64,000 nucleotides of DNA from Formosa sediminum (GCF_007197735.1 NZ_CP041637.1:3009001-3073000); one strand, 5' to 3'; positions 1 through 8,402 are shown, counted from the first letter of the stretch. Notes: generated by a model from the sequence alone, not told the origin. Numbers and translations: made by a program.

Positions 1-162
1 TGCAGCAGGACTTTTATCGCCACGTAATGGATTTAACAGGCCCCAATTTACCTGATCTAAAGTAACGACATCATTATTAGACGTTTCAGTAAACGATTTT
101 GATGTTTGCGCATTTGCACACACAACAGAAATGAATAATACATGTAAAATATATTTTTTCAT
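1..162 (-). CDS. Secreted protein, 5' part only, possibly DUF4437/cupin family
   Basis: The gene is read on the minus strand and is cut by the left edge of the window; only the N-terminal 54 residues are present. It starts with a short basic and hydrophobic leader (MKKYILHVLFISVVCANAQ) that looks like a Sec signal peptide. The mature part contains VTLDQVNWGLLNPLRGDKSPAA. The 'NPLRGDKSP' core resembles the start of DUF4437 (ChrR-like cupin) proteins, but the family call rests on this short stretch only. Two more in-frame ATG codons lie upstream (168 and 174), so the start is uncertain. It is transcribed in the same direction as the nitroreductase next to it. Confidence 0.5.
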   Translation of the reverse strand, partial: MKKYILHVLFISVVCANAQTSKSFTETSNNDVVTLDQVNWGLLNPLRGDKSPAA

Positions 163-186
163 GCCCATAAACATAATATTTTCTGA

Positions 187-846
187 CTAAATTTCAGTAA
201 AAATTTCGTGTGCAGTCAGTCTTGATTTTGGAGTTTTTTCTGTAGCATTAAAATCTGATTCTGCACGATAGCCTATAGACACAGCTACTAATGCTGTATA
301 TCCTTTTTCTCGTAACCCAAACTCTTCGTCTAAAGCCTTTACATCTATGCCCTCCATTGGTGTGGCATCTATATTTAAACTCGCAACACCTAATAAAAAG
401 TTCCCAATATTTAGATACACTTGCTTTTCCATCCAATGTTGAAGATCTTTTAAATCGTATTTATGTATTCCTGCAAATGCTTTTACAGCACCTAAAAATC
501 CGTTTTTAATATCTGTACTAGGAAATCGACCATTTTTATCATCTGTATCTGCTATGTGTTTAAAGTACTCATCATCGGCATCTGTTTTTACACAGAATAA
601 AACTACAGCAGATGCATTTGTAACTTTAGGTTCATTAAACTTAAAAAAGCCTTGTGTTCCTTTTGCTATACGAGCTTTCCCTGCTTCTGTTTCTGCAATT
701 ATAAAATGCCAAGGCTGAAGATTTACGCTAGACGGAGTCATTCTTAGCAAATTTTTAATTTCTGCCATATCAGATGTCGAAATCTTTTTTGTTGGATCAA
801 ATTCTTTAGTGGTATACCTCCAATTTAAAATATCTTGTAAATTCAT
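187..846 (-). CDS. Oxygen-insensitive NAD(P)H nitroreductase (NfsB-like)
   Basis: This is an FMN-dependent NAD(P)H oxidoreductase of the NfsB / dihydropteridine reductase branch, which reduces nitro compounds or quinones by two electrons in the cytosol. It is 219 residues, the usual family length. The FMN-phosphate-binding RYTTKEFD lies at residues 10-17 and the PSSVNLQPWHF motif, which contacts flavin, at 38-48; the GYRAE segment near the C-terminus fits the family. It is divergent from an HxlR-type regulator at 1056 and shares a control region with it. In Bacillus the HxlR-type proteins HypR and YodB control comparable nitroreductase or azoreductase genes, so the same pairing is likely here (inference). 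Confidence 0.9.
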   Translation of the reverse strand: MNLQDILNWRYTTKEFDPTKKISTSDMAEIKNLLRMTPSSVNLQPWHFIIAETEAGKARIAKGTQGFFKFNEPKVTNASAVVLFCVKTDADDEYFKHIADTDDKNGRFPSTDIKNGFLGAVKAFAGIHKYDLKDLQHWMEKQVYLNIGNFLLGVASLNIDATPMEGIDVKALDEEFGLREKGYTALVAVSIGYRAESDFNATEKTPKSRLTAHEIFTEI

Positions 847-864
847 TTCTATAAATTTATAATT

Positions 865-883
865 ATACTATCATTTTTATAGT
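865..883. promoter_or_regulatory. Putative HxlR operator 1 (ACTAT...ATAGT)
   Basis: An inverted repeat with arms ACTAT (867-871) and ATAGT (879-883), seven bases apart, lies just downstream of the nitroreductase -7 element, about where transcription would start. A related half-site ATAGTAT occurs at 932-938. The same half-sites recur at 990-1006, which suggests one regulator binds the whole divergent region. Confidence 0.5.
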
Positions 884-885
884 AG

Positions 886-916
886 CAAAAGTATGTATTG
901 TAATTGTGCTTCACAA
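886..916 (-). promoter_or_regulatory. Nitroreductase promoter
   Basis: On the minus strand TACTTTTG (886-893) matches the Bacteroidota -7 consensus TAnnTTTG, and a TTG (914-916) lies 20 bases further upstream, as expected for the -33 element. Confidence 0.55.
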
Positions 917-989
917 TAACGGTCAAAAAGGATAGTATAAAAACAAAACCACAAATACATAACTTACAGGTGTTTAAAATCAAAAATTG

Positions 990-1006
990 ACTATAAAAAG
1001 TATAGT
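990..1006. promoter_or_regulatory. Putative HxlR operator 2 (17-bp palindrome)
   Basis: ACTATA-AAAAG-TATAGT is a perfect inverted repeat with 6-base arms. It ends on the first base of the TTG (-33) of the regulator's own promoter, a place suited to autorepression. It shares ACTAT/ATAGT half-sites with the repeat at 867-883. Confidence 0.6.
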
Positions 1007-1036
1007 TGCATACCTAATTATTGTATTATACCTTTG
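1006..1036 (+). promoter_or_regulatory. Promoter of the HxlR-type regulator
   Basis: TTG at 1006-1008 and TACCTTTG at 1029-1036 (TAnnTTTG) are 20 bases apart, a good fit to the Bacteroidota housekeeping promoter. The predicted transcript starts a few bases upstream of the ATG at 1056. Confidence 0.6.
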
Positions 1037-1055
1037 TAAATTAAAACGCAATTTT

Positions 1056-1397
1056 ATGTTTACATTTAAAGGAAAAGATTATCCCTGTTGTGCAAGTTTA
1101 ACCATGGGCATTATTGGAGGAAAATGGAAAACTGTAATATTATATCATTTAATTAAAGGGCCATTACGTTATAATGCATTACGAAAAGAAATGCCAACGG
1201 TTACCGAACGTACATTAAGTTTACAACTTAAAACATTAGAAGAAGATGGCATTATTAGTAGAAAAGTTTACACTTCTAAACCGCCTTTAAAAGTTGAATA
1301 TGCATTAACAGATTTTGGCAAAACGCTAATTCCTATAATTCAATCTATAGCAGATTGGGGTGATTATGTTGTTGCACTTCACTCAAAAAACAGTTAA
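1056..1397 (+). CDS. HxlR-family transcriptional regulator
   Basis: This is a 113-residue MarR/HxlR winged-helix DNA-binding protein. The frame is open further upstream, but the ATG at 1056 is chosen because it gives the standard HxlR N-terminus (YPCCASLTMGIIGGKWK) and lies just after a good promoter. Cys11 and Cys12 stand before the winged helix. A Cys at this place is the redox sensor in YodB, HypR and other HxlR proteins, where it forms disulfides under quinone or hypochlorite stress; a CC pair is unusual. The recognition region is TVTERTLSLQLKTLEEDGII. The gene is divergent from the nitroreductase, its likely target, and probably regulates itself through the palindrome at 990-1006. Confidence 0.88.
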   Translation: MFTFKGKDYPCCASLTMGIIGGKWKTVILYHLIKGPLRYNALRKEMPTVTERTLSLQLKTLEEDGIISRKVYTSKPPLKVEYALTDFGKTLIPIIQSIADWGDYVVALHSKNS

Positions 1398-1630
1398 TAA
1401 TATATTATTTGTCTTTCTAAAACTATAAATCATAAACTCGATGTCATTGGTGTAAATTATATTAACAAATTCACTAGTATTATTAATAAGTTGAGAGGAC
1501 GTTATTTTCAATCTAACATGTATTTCTCATAAAAACCAATTAAAAATATATAATTCGTAATTTCAGACTTAAACCGTAAAATAACTAAAGCGTAACTCCA
1601 GCTTTTCAACTCCATTTTTATATTTTAGAA

Positions 1631-1647
1631 GATTAAACGTTTTAATC
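1631..1647. promoter_or_regulatory. 17-bp palindrome just before the DUF2891 start
   Basis: GATTAAA-CGT-TTTAATC has two perfect 7-base arms. It ends six bases before the ATG at 1654. It could be an operator, or in RNA a weak stem covering the translation start. The rest of the gap from 1398 to 1630 shows nothing I can identify. Confidence 0.35.
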
Positions 1648-1653
1648 TCCTTT

Positions 1654-2787
1654 ATGAAAACATTTATTCCGCTTATTATAGTTTTAATATTGGTAAGTTG
1701 CAATACGTCTTCAAACCAAAAAAAAGAAACTTCAAATCTTCTAGAAGAACCATTACAAACAACTCCAATATATACTGTTCCAAAATTAGATTTAGCACAT
1801 GCCAATAGGCTAGCCAAATTACCTTTACATTGTATAAATACAGAATATCCAAATAAATTAAATCAGACATTAGGAACACCTGAAGACTTACAAGAACCTC
1901 ATGTGTTACACCCTGCTTTTTATGGTTGTTTCGATTGGCATTCTGCAGTTCATGGACATTGGAGTTTAGTACGTTTATTAAAATCGTTTCCAGATTTAGA
2001 CAATGCAGATGAAATTAAACAACAGTTACTCAATAATATATCAAAAGAAAATATTGCTTTAGAAGTCGCCTATTTTAAAAGCAATCACAACAAAAATTAC
2101 GAACGTACTTATGGATGGGCATGGTTATTAAAATTAGCAGAAGAATTACATACTTGGGACGATACTACTGCTAGAACATTAGAAACAAATTTACAACCTT
2201 TAACAAATCTTATTGCTGAAAAGTTTATAACATTCTTACCCAAACTTAATTACCCGCAACGTATTGGCACACATACAAATACTGCTTTTGGATTATCTTT
2301 TGCTTTCGATTATGCTAAAACCGTAAACCATACCGCTTTAAAGACGGCCATTACAGACCGTGCTAAACAATTTTATTTAACCGATAGCAATTGCCCTATG
2401 AATTGGGAACCTAGTGGTAGTGATTTTTTATCGCCATGTTTAGAAGAAGCGGCTTTAATGAAACGATTGCTTACGACAACCGAATTTTTAAAATGGATTC
2501 ATACATTTTTGCCTGAATTAGAGGATAAAAATTATAGTCTAGAACCCGGTATCGTTTCCGATAGAACAGATGGACATTTAGTACATTTAGATGGTTTAAA
2601 TTTTTCTAGAGCTTGGAGCTTTTATAAAATAGCTGAAGGGATGCCAGAATTTAATCATTTAAAAAACATAGCTCATAATAGTATTAATTATTCTTTACCA
2701 AGCATATTTTCTGACAGTTACGAAGGCGGACATTGGCTAGGAAGTTTCGCTATTTATGCATTAAATACAGTATCTAATTCTAAATAA
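1654..2787 (+). CDS. DUF2891-family lipoprotein
   Basis: The 377-residue protein begins with a lipoprotein signal (MKTFIPLIIVLILVSC, lipid Cys at 16), so it is probably anchored in the envelope. The rest matches DUF2891, with the family's HPAFYGCFDWHSAVHGHWSLVRLLK segment and a late 'DRTDGHLVHLDGLNFSRAW' block; the aromatic and His-rich pattern suggests an alpha/alpha-barrel enzyme. No reaction is known to me. From memory, DUF2891 genes elsewhere lie near DUF969/DUF979 permeases and pyroglutamyl peptidase. Here it precedes an Nramp-like transporter and 5-oxoprolinase, with 26 bases to the next gene, so an operon role in pyroglutamate supply or uptake is plausible (inference). Confidence 0.85.
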   Translation: MKTFIPLIIVLILVSCNTSSNQKKETSNLLEEPLQTTPIYTVPKLDLAHANRLAKLPLHCINTEYPNKLNQTLGTPEDLQEPHVLHPAFYGCFDWHSAVHGHWSLVRLLKSFPDLDNADEIKQQLLNNISKENIALEVAYFKSNHNKNYERTYGWAWLLKLAEELHTWDDTTARTLETNLQPLTNLIAEKFITFLPKLNYPQRIGTHTNTAFGLSFAFDYAKTVNHTALKTAITDRAKQFYLTDSNCPMNWEPSGSDFLSPCLEEAALMKRLLTTTEFLKWIHTFLPELEDKNYSLEPGIVSDRTDGHLVHLDGLNFSRAWSFYKIAEGMPEFNHLKNIAHNSINYSLPSIFSDSYEGGHWLGSFAIYALNTVSNSK

Positions 2788-2813
2788 AAAAGGGGTTATA
2801 GCCCTATATAATT

Positions 2814-4043
2814 TTGAAAAATTGGTTTAAAAACATAGGTCCAGGACCATTAGTTGCAGCAGCTTTTATAGGCCCTGGTACAGTAACAGTATGCACATTA
2901 GCTGGAGTTTCTTTTGGATTCTCTTTACTTTGGGCAATGGTTTTATCTGTAATTTCTACTATTGTTTTACAAGAAATGTCGGCTAGACTAGGTATTATTA
3001 CCCAAAAAGGATTATCTGAAATTATTAGAACAGAAATTAAGCAACCTGTTTTTAAAATTTTAGCTATAGCTTTAATATTATCTGCTATCGTAATAGGAAA
3101 CGCTGCTTACGAAGCTGGAAATATTAGTGGTGGCGTTTTAGGGTTAGAAACTATTATTGGACCACACAATTTATATCTTTTAGGTTATACTATTAATACA
3201 CATAGTTTACTTATTGGTGGTATTGCTACTTTTATATTATACCTAGGAAATTATAAAATTTTAGAACGCATTTTAGTAGCCTTAGTAACACTAATGAGTT
3301 TGGCGTTTTTACTCACAGCAATTATTACCAAACCCAATCTAATTGCGGTCTTAAAAGGTGCTTTTATCCCTGAAGTTACTAAAGATAGTTTACTTACCAT
3401 AATAGCATTAATCGGTACAACTGTTGTTCCCTATAATTTGTTTTTACATGCATCTTTAGTAAAACAGAAATGGCACACACCAAACGATTTAAAGTTTGCT
3501 AGAAAAGACACTATAATTGCAGTAATTTTAGGCGGTCTAGTTTCAATGTGTATCATGATTTCTGCAGCTTCTATACAAACCTCTGAAATACATAATGCAA
3601 TAGATTTAGCTAAAGGACTAGAACCTTTATTTGGACATTTAGCAAAATACTTTTTAGCTATAGGTTTATTTGCTGCCGGAATAACCAGTGCTATAACAGC
3701 ACCTTTAGCAGCGGCATTTGTTATGAGTGGTTGCTTAGGTTGGAAAGACAATATGCACACCTTAAAATTTAAAAGTGTTTGGGGAAGTATAATATTACTC
3801 GGAGTTATATTTTCATCTTTAGGAATTAAGCCCATTGAAATTATAACATTTGCACAGGTAACTAATGGTATATTACTACCTGTAATTGCTGGGTTTTTGA
3901 TTTGGATTATGAATAAAACTTCTATTTTAGGAAATTACAAAAACACCCTAAAACACAATATTTTTGGAGGTATTATTTTAATAATTAGTATCTTGTTATC
4001 TGTTGCAACACTAAATAAAGTTTTTCAATTAAACCTGTTTTAA
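2814..4043 (+). CDS. Nramp-like transporter (YcsG type) with an altered metal site
   Basis: This is a 409-residue inner-membrane protein with about 11 hydrophobic segments and the Nramp (LeuT-like) layout. Translation probably starts at TTG (2814), since the next in-frame ATG would remove the first helix. In classical Nramp metal transporters helix 1 carries DPGN and helix 6 carries MPH. Here they read GPGT (residues 20-23) and VPY (near 204), so the Asp, Asn and Met metal ligands are missing. It lies 2 bases before pxpA. B. subtilis ycsG, an Nramp-family gene, is also beside the 5-oxoprolinase genes. Transport of 5-oxoproline or another organic acid rather than Mn2+ or Fe2+ is my inference. 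Confidence 0.85.
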   Translation: MKNWFKNIGPGPLVAAAFIGPGTVTVCTLAGVSFGFSLLWAMVLSVISTIVLQEMSARLGIITQKGLSEIIRTEIKQPVFKILAIALILSAIVIGNAAYEAGNISGGVLGLETIIGPHNLYLLGYTINTHSLLIGGIATFILYLGNYKILERILVALVTLMSLAFLLTAIITKPNLIAVLKGAFIPEVTKDSLLTIIALIGTTVVPYNLFLHASLVKQKWHTPNDLKFARKDTIIAVILGGLVSMCIMISAASIQTSEIHNAIDLAKGLEPLFGHLAKYFLAIGLFAAGITSAITAPLAAAFVMSGCLGWKDNMHTLKFKSVWGSIILLGVIFSSLGIKPIEIITFAQVTNGILLPVIAGFLIWIMNKTSILGNYKNTLKHNIFGGIILIISILLSVATLNKVFQLNLF

Positions 4044-4045
4044 AC

Positions 4046-4783
4046 ATGCAAAATTGTATTGACATTAATGCTGATGTTGGTGAAGGTCTTCATAACGAAT
4101 CTGAACTTATGCCCTATATCTCGTCTTGTAATATTGCTTGCGGTGGGCACGCTGGAGACGTTAAAACCATGAGAACTGTTGCCTTGTTGGCAAAAAAAAA
4201 TGGGGTAAAAATTGGAGCACACCCGTCTTTTCCTGATCAAAAAAATTTTGGCAGACGCCCACTAGATATCTCAAGTGTATCCTTATTTAATTCCATAAAA
4301 AAACAAATAATAGCATTAATTGCCGTGTTAGACACAGAACATTTGCACTTACATCACATTAAACCTCATGGAGCGCTTTACAATATGGCTGCCGTAGATG
4401 AAAAGATTGCAAGCGTAATTATTGAAGTCTTAAAATGTTTGATGCTTCGAGTAAAATTATACGTCCCTTATAATTCTATTATCGCTACTTTGGCTATTAA
4501 AAATCAGATCCCTATTGTTTATGAAGCTTTTGCAGATAGAAATTACAACTCCAATTTAACACTTGTCGCTAGAACAGAGCCCAATGCATTGATTGACGAT
4601 GCAAATTCTATGTATGAACATGTGTTTAATATCATTACTAAAGAACAAGTAAAAACCATAACAGGCTCTTTTGAAAGTATAAAAGCAGATACATTTTGTG
4701 TACATGGCGATACCCCAAAAGCTTATGAGTTATTACATGCACTCACCACGCGTTTGACGCATCAGGGAATAAAAATTAGATAA
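4046..4783 (+). CDS. pxpA: 5-oxoprolinase subunit PxpA
   Basis: PxpA (LamB/YcsF family) with PxpB and PxpC forms the bacterial ATP-dependent 5-oxoprolinase, which opens pyroglutamate to glutamate in the cytosol. The protein is 245 residues, the normal length. It has the family signatures DINADVGEG (residues 6-14), SCNIACGGHAGD (27-38), GAHPSFPD and KPHGALYN, and ends with the FCVHGDTP motif. The gene lies 2 bases after the Nramp-like gene and 4 bases before pxpB, so all four genes from 2814 to 6354 should be one transcript. Confidence 0.95.
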   Translation: MQNCIDINADVGEGLHNESELMPYISSCNIACGGHAGDVKTMRTVALLAKKNGVKIGAHPSFPDQKNFGRRPLDISSVSLFNSIKKQIIALIAVLDTEHLHLHHIKPHGALYNMAAVDEKIASVIIEVLKCLMLRVKLYVPYNSIIATLAIKNQIPIVYEAFADRNYNSNLTLVARTEPNALIDDANSMYEHVFNIITKEQVKTITGSFESIKADTFCVHGDTPKAYELLHALTTRLTHQGIKIR

Positions 4784-4787
4784 CCGT

Positions 4788-5516
4788 ATGGCTTTTAAAC
4801 TTTCATACAAAGCCTATGGCGCACATGCTATTTTAATAGAATGGCCCAAGCAAATCTCTGAGTCTATTTTAGATGATTTACTTAAATTTAAAGCAACATT
4901 AGAAACTTCTGAACTTAGAAATATACAGGACATTCGCTCTGCTTATCAAACGCTTCTAATTGTATATAACACACCTATTATATTTAAAAAAGAGACAGAG
5001 TACTTAAAGCACTTATATACTTCTGTAAACTCACATCAAACAATAACAACAAACATTTGGAGCATTCCAGTGTGTTATAATGATATGTTTGGATTGGATT
5101 TACAGGTCATTTCAGACTCTAAATCCATATCAAAAACAGAAATTATTAAACGCCATTCTGAGCCAACTTATACTGTTTATGGTATTGGATTTTTACCTGG
5201 CTTTTTATATTTAGGAGGATTAGATCCAATATTAGAGATGCCTAGACAATCTACACCACGCCCTCGTATTGAAAAAGGTTCTGTAGCAATTGGCGGACAA
5301 CAAACTGGTATTTACCCTAGTGATAGTCCTGGAGGTTGGAATATTTTAGGAAAAACACCGCTTTCTTTTTTTAATCCAACACTAGAGAAACCGTGTTTTG
5401 CTCAACCTGGAGACCGTATACAATTTTACTCTATATCTCTACAAGAGTTTGAAACCATTACCGCATTAGTTGAAGCTGATAGTTATGATATAAAACGTAG
5501 ATCTTACCATGATTAA
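4788..5516 (+). CDS. pxpB: 5-oxoprolinase subunit PxpB (KipI family)
   Basis: This is the KipI-like subunit of 5-oxoprolinase, 242 residues. Family marks are the central YGIGFLPGFLYLGGLDP block and the following PRQSTPRPRIEKGSVAIGG and QTGIYPSDSPGGWNILG segments, which form the cyclophilin-like half. KipI in Bacillus was first known as a kinase A inhibitor, but with pxpA and pxpC beside it the enzyme role is the right call. Its last codons overlap the start of pxpC by 8 bases, which implies translational coupling. Confidence 0.95.
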   Translation: MAFKLSYKAYGAHAILIEWPKQISESILDDLLKFKATLETSELRNIQDIRSAYQTLLIVYNTPIIFKKETEYLKHLYTSVNSHQTITTNIWSIPVCYNDMFGLDLQVISDSKSISKTEIIKRHSEPTYTVYGIGFLPGFLYLGGLDPILEMPRQSTPRPRIEKGSVAIGGQQTGIYPSDSPGGWNILGKTPLSFFNPTLEKPCFAQPGDRIQFYSISLQEFETITALVEADSYDIKRRSYHD

Positions 5517-6354
5517 AGTTTTAAAACCAGGCTTATATGCTACTGTTCAAGATTTAGGTAGATTTGGGTTTCATGATTACGGTGTTCCAAATTCTGGAGT
5601 CATGGACGAGTATGCTATGAAAATTGCAAATGTTAGACTAGGAAACAATGTCAATGATGCTGTTATTGAAATGAGTATGATAGGCGGTGTATTTCAATTT
5701 GAAAATGATACATTAATCTCTATTTCTGGTGCAGACATGCAGCCAAAATTAAATAATATAACTATAGACACTAATAAAGCAATATATATTAAGGCTGGAG
5801 ATATACTAAGTTTTAGTCGTGCTATTACAGGATTTCGAACTTATATTGCGGTAAAAGGAGGTATTAAAACACCTATTGTAATGCAAAGCCGAAGTATGTA
5901 TAAAGGAGTTACTAAACAACAACATTTAGTAAAAAATGACATCCTACCTATAGCAGTTTACAACAGCGGAGCCAATTCTGCTCATGCCACATTAAAAGTA
6001 GATTTGGGGTATATCAATTCGGCTACTCTTTCTGCATACAAAGGTCCAGAATTTGAATTGCTAACAGATAAACAACAGCAACTCTTAGTCACTTTAACAT
6101 TCTCAATATCTAAGCTAAATAACCGAATGGCCTATCAGCTAACAGAACCATTAAATCATAATTTAGATGCCATAATTACGGCACCTGTATTACCTGGTAC
6201 AGTACAATTAACTCCTTCAGGAACACTTATTGTTTTAATGAAAGATTGTCAAGTTACAGGTGGCTATCCTAGAGTGTTACAATTACAACAAAATAGTTTA
6301 AATACTCTTGCTCAAAAGCAAACGGGGCAACAGTTTAGTTTTAAATTGCTATAG
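5509..6354 (+). CDS. pxpC: 5-oxoprolinase subunit PxpC (KipA family)
   Basis: PxpC is the biotin-dependent-carboxylase-like subunit of 5-oxoprolinase. The protein has 281 residues, near the usual length, and opens with the typical GLYATVQDLGRFGFHDYGVPNSGVMD segment (about residues 7-33). ISGADMQPKLN and the C-terminal PVLPGTVQLTPSGTLIVLMKDCQVTGGYPR block are also characteristic. It is the last gene of the operon; a strong hairpin follows at 6459. Confidence 0.95.
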   Translation: MIKVLKPGLYATVQDLGRFGFHDYGVPNSGVMDEYAMKIANVRLGNNVNDAVIEMSMIGGVFQFENDTLISISGADMQPKLNNITIDTNKAIYIKAGDILSFSRAITGFRTYIAVKGGIKTPIVMQSRSMYKGVTKQQHLVKNDILPIAVYNSGANSAHATLKVDLGYINSATLSAYKGPEFELLTDKQQQLLVTLTFSISKLNNRMAYQLTEPLNHNLDAIITAPVLPGTVQLTPSGTLIVLMKDCQVTGGYPRVLQLQQNSLNTLAQKQTGQQFSFKLL

Positions 6355-6458
6355 TTCAATCTAGATATTTTACTCCCTTTAAATTGGATATAAAACAGTC
6401 TACCAATTAAAATAATTCTAAACATTATACTTAGCATTCTTAAAATTGTTTTAAAACT

Positions 6459-6492
6459 AAAGAGTGTTTAAACATAAATTTAAACACTCTTT
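6459..6492. terminator. Bidirectional terminator between pxpC and the DUF4625 gene
   Basis: AAAGAGTGTTTAAA pairs perfectly with TTTAAACACTCTTT across a 6-base loop. The A and T runs flanking the stem let it act for pxpC (plus) and for the DUF4625 gene (minus), whose stop codon is at 6499. Confidence 0.8.
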
Positions 6493-6498
6493 ACTTAC

Positions 6499-7473
6499 TT
6501 ATTCCATTACAACATCAAATTCTACATAGTAAAATATACTTTTAAGGTACGATGTGTTAGTATAAACAAATCCATAATAATAGGTACCACTTTCCCATTC
6601 ATTTGTAACTGTAATTGGATTAGGATCTGGTAAATTATTATCTTCTGTTGCTCCAATTTTAAGAGCTGCCCCATATAAATAATGGTTATTATAATTTGTA
6701 TTATAACTGTTTTTTAATGTGCTTACCTCTTCATAACCAGAATGCGTAACAACTTCTGTGACTATCACTTTTGAAAAATCTATAGCTTCTACTGTTTCAG
6801 GTTTATGGTTAAGACTCTTTTTTATTAGCAGTCCATACATAATTCCATCGCCTTTAAGTCCACCAATTTGAATGGACGACCAAATAGATTCATTCAAACT
6901 AAAAAATGGATTGTCTTCATCTCTAAAGTCACCATTCGTGTAGAAATTATAAAAACCTCCAACGCCATCAACATCTATTTTATCTATACCAAAAACACTT
7001 AGATGTGGATTTACCTCAGGGTAATCTTCAGCATCAATTAATTCAATTGTTCTTACCTCTTCTAAGAAAGTGCCGTTTTGATCTGTAACTGTAATAATAA
7101 AATCATAAATTCCTTTTGGCGCTTCAGCAGGTATGTCAAAATGCTGATGCATTGTCGCATTTTTCAAGCCTTGATATTTATCCCATATCATCTCAAAAGA
7201 CCAATCTGATGAATATGTTTCGCCTAGTCTTGGCTCAATGTTAATTTTAACAAGATCAATAAGTTCTCCAGCTAAAAATTCTGCATTAAAGTGAAAATCT
7301 TCTCCAACAACTCCTAATTCATTATCGTAAAGACCAACTTCAACTTCAGATATACTTGGCGTTTCTAAAATTACATCTACATCATCGTCTTGGTTACAAG
7401 ATATACATAAAAGCGATAAGAGCATTGTGGAAAAAAATAGAAATTTTAATCTGTGTAGTAATTTTGTGTTCAT
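6499..7473 (-). CDS. DUF4625-domain lipoprotein
   Basis: This is a 324-residue envelope lipoprotein (signal ending LLCISC, lipid Cys 26). After an acidic linker (DDDVDV), an immunoglobulin-like region at about 35-150 (GEDFHFNAEFLAGELIDLVKI ... AEAPKGIYDFIITVTDQNG) matches DUF4625, whose members often have His residues that could bind metal (HQHFDIP here). The C-terminal 170 residues are not recognised. It lies 23 bases after cobW on the same strand and would belong to the zinc-linked merC-folE-cobW unit if the 2-kb inversion were reversed. A role in metal capture at the cell surface is inferred from context. Confidence 0.75.
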   Translation of the reverse strand: MNTKLLHRLKFLFFSTMLLSLLCISCNQDDDVDVILETPSISEVEVGLYDNELGVVGEDFHFNAEFLAGELIDLVKINIEPRLGETYSSDWSFEMIWDKYQGLKNATMHQHFDIPAEAPKGIYDFIITVTDQNGTFLEEVRTIELIDAEDYPEVNPHLSVFGIDKIDVDGVGGFYNFYTNGDFRDEDNPFFSLNESIWSSIQIGGLKGDGIMYGLLIKKSLNHKPETVEAIDFSKVIVTEVVTHSGYEEVSTLKNSYNTNYNNHYLYGAALKIGATEDNNLPDPNPITVTNEWESGTYYYGFVYTNTSYLKSIFYYVEFDVVME

Positions 7474-7496
7474 TTTTTTTAATACATAATTGATTA

Positions 7497-8402
7497 TTAT
7501 GATCTGTTCTGTAATGCAATTTGTATGGCCTCTGTTAATATATATGGCACACTTCCCGGCCCTATAGTAAGTAACTTTGCCCCTGTAATTGGAATACCAT
7601 TAAAGGGTCTGGTAAAAACTTTACCATCTGGAGTACGCTCAAAATAAGTGTATTGCTCTTCGCCTTCTATTTGTGTACATCCTTTAACTCTAAGGATCCC
7701 TTTTGGAAGCTTGTTACAAATTCTATAAATTTGGTTTACTTCTACGAGTACTGGTAAATCTACAGAACAAGACGACCAATGTGCCTTACGATGGTCTAAC
7801 CTTTTAGTTTTGTATTTTGACGGATTAAGTTCTGGCAGCTCGTTTATATCTATGCCATCTATGGTTGTTATTTTTGCAAAAGGATTTAAAGTTTCTAGGT
7901 CTAGAATTACCTGTTTTTGTCTTTGAGTTGTAGTATGTTCTAAATGTGTAAGTACAATTAAAGACGACACCTGTACTTGATTTTTCTCAAGATCATTATG
8001 TGCACCACGAGTTTGCCAATCTGTAACATTAACTACCGAGATTTGTATAGGAGGTAAAAACCGATCATTTAATCCAACACCTAGAAATTCCATAAGTGTA
8101 CAAGCATCTGTTGTACCATTAGCTTCAATTAAAGTAATTCCTTTAGGACGTTCGGGAATCCGATTTACATATTGCCTAAGTTCATCTATTCCGCTACAAC
8201 ATATACAACTTCCTGTAAGCGCACGTAAATATTTTGGTTCTAAAAGTGTTGTAAACTGTACTGCGTCTAGATTTGCATTTTCATAATCGTTTAGTACAAC
8301 AAATGGATGCCAATTATAACTAATAGCATTATGGACTAAGTGTTTTAATAAGGTTGTTTTTCCTGCTCCTAGAAATCCAACAATGGTAATAATCGCTTCC
8401 AT
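7497..8402 (-). CDS. COG0523 (CobW/ZNG1-type) GTPase, probable zinc metallochaperone
   Basis: This is a 301-residue G3E GTPase. The Walker A motif GFLGAGKTT is at residues 9-17, and the metal-binding CxCC motif (CICC) at 66-69 follows GS, as in COG0523 metal-insertion GTPases. The C-terminal CobW_C domain is present (GILRVKGCTQIEGEEQYTYFER). The usual NKxD/TKxD guanine motif appears as THLE, so base selectivity may be altered. COG0523 genes beside Fur/Zur and folE are typical of zinc-limitation regulons. No promoter-like element is visible in the 42 bases between its start and the folE remnant. In the current orientation it may be expressed poorly or not at all (inference). Confidence 0.88.
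   Translation of the reverse strand: MEAIITIVGFLGAGKTTLLKHLVHNAISYNWHPFVVLNDYENANLDAVQFTTLLEPKYLRALTGSCICCSGIDELRQYVNRIPERPKGITLIEANGTTDACTLMEFLGVGLNDRFLPPIQISVVNVTDWQTRGAHNDLEKNQVQVSSLIVLTHLEHTTTQRQKQVILDLETLNPFAKITTIDGIDINELPELNPSKYKTKRLDHRKAHWSSCSVDLPVLVEVNQIYRICNKLPKGILRVKGCTQIEGEEQYTYFERTPDGKVFTRPFNGIPITGAKLLTIGPGSVPYILTEAIQIALQNRS

Noticed and set aside
3431-3835. Long antisense open frame inside the Nramp-like gene
   Set aside because: It mirrors the codon pattern of the membrane protein on the other strand and has no promoter, leader or recognisable domain; the same holds for other antisense frames in this AT-rich window.
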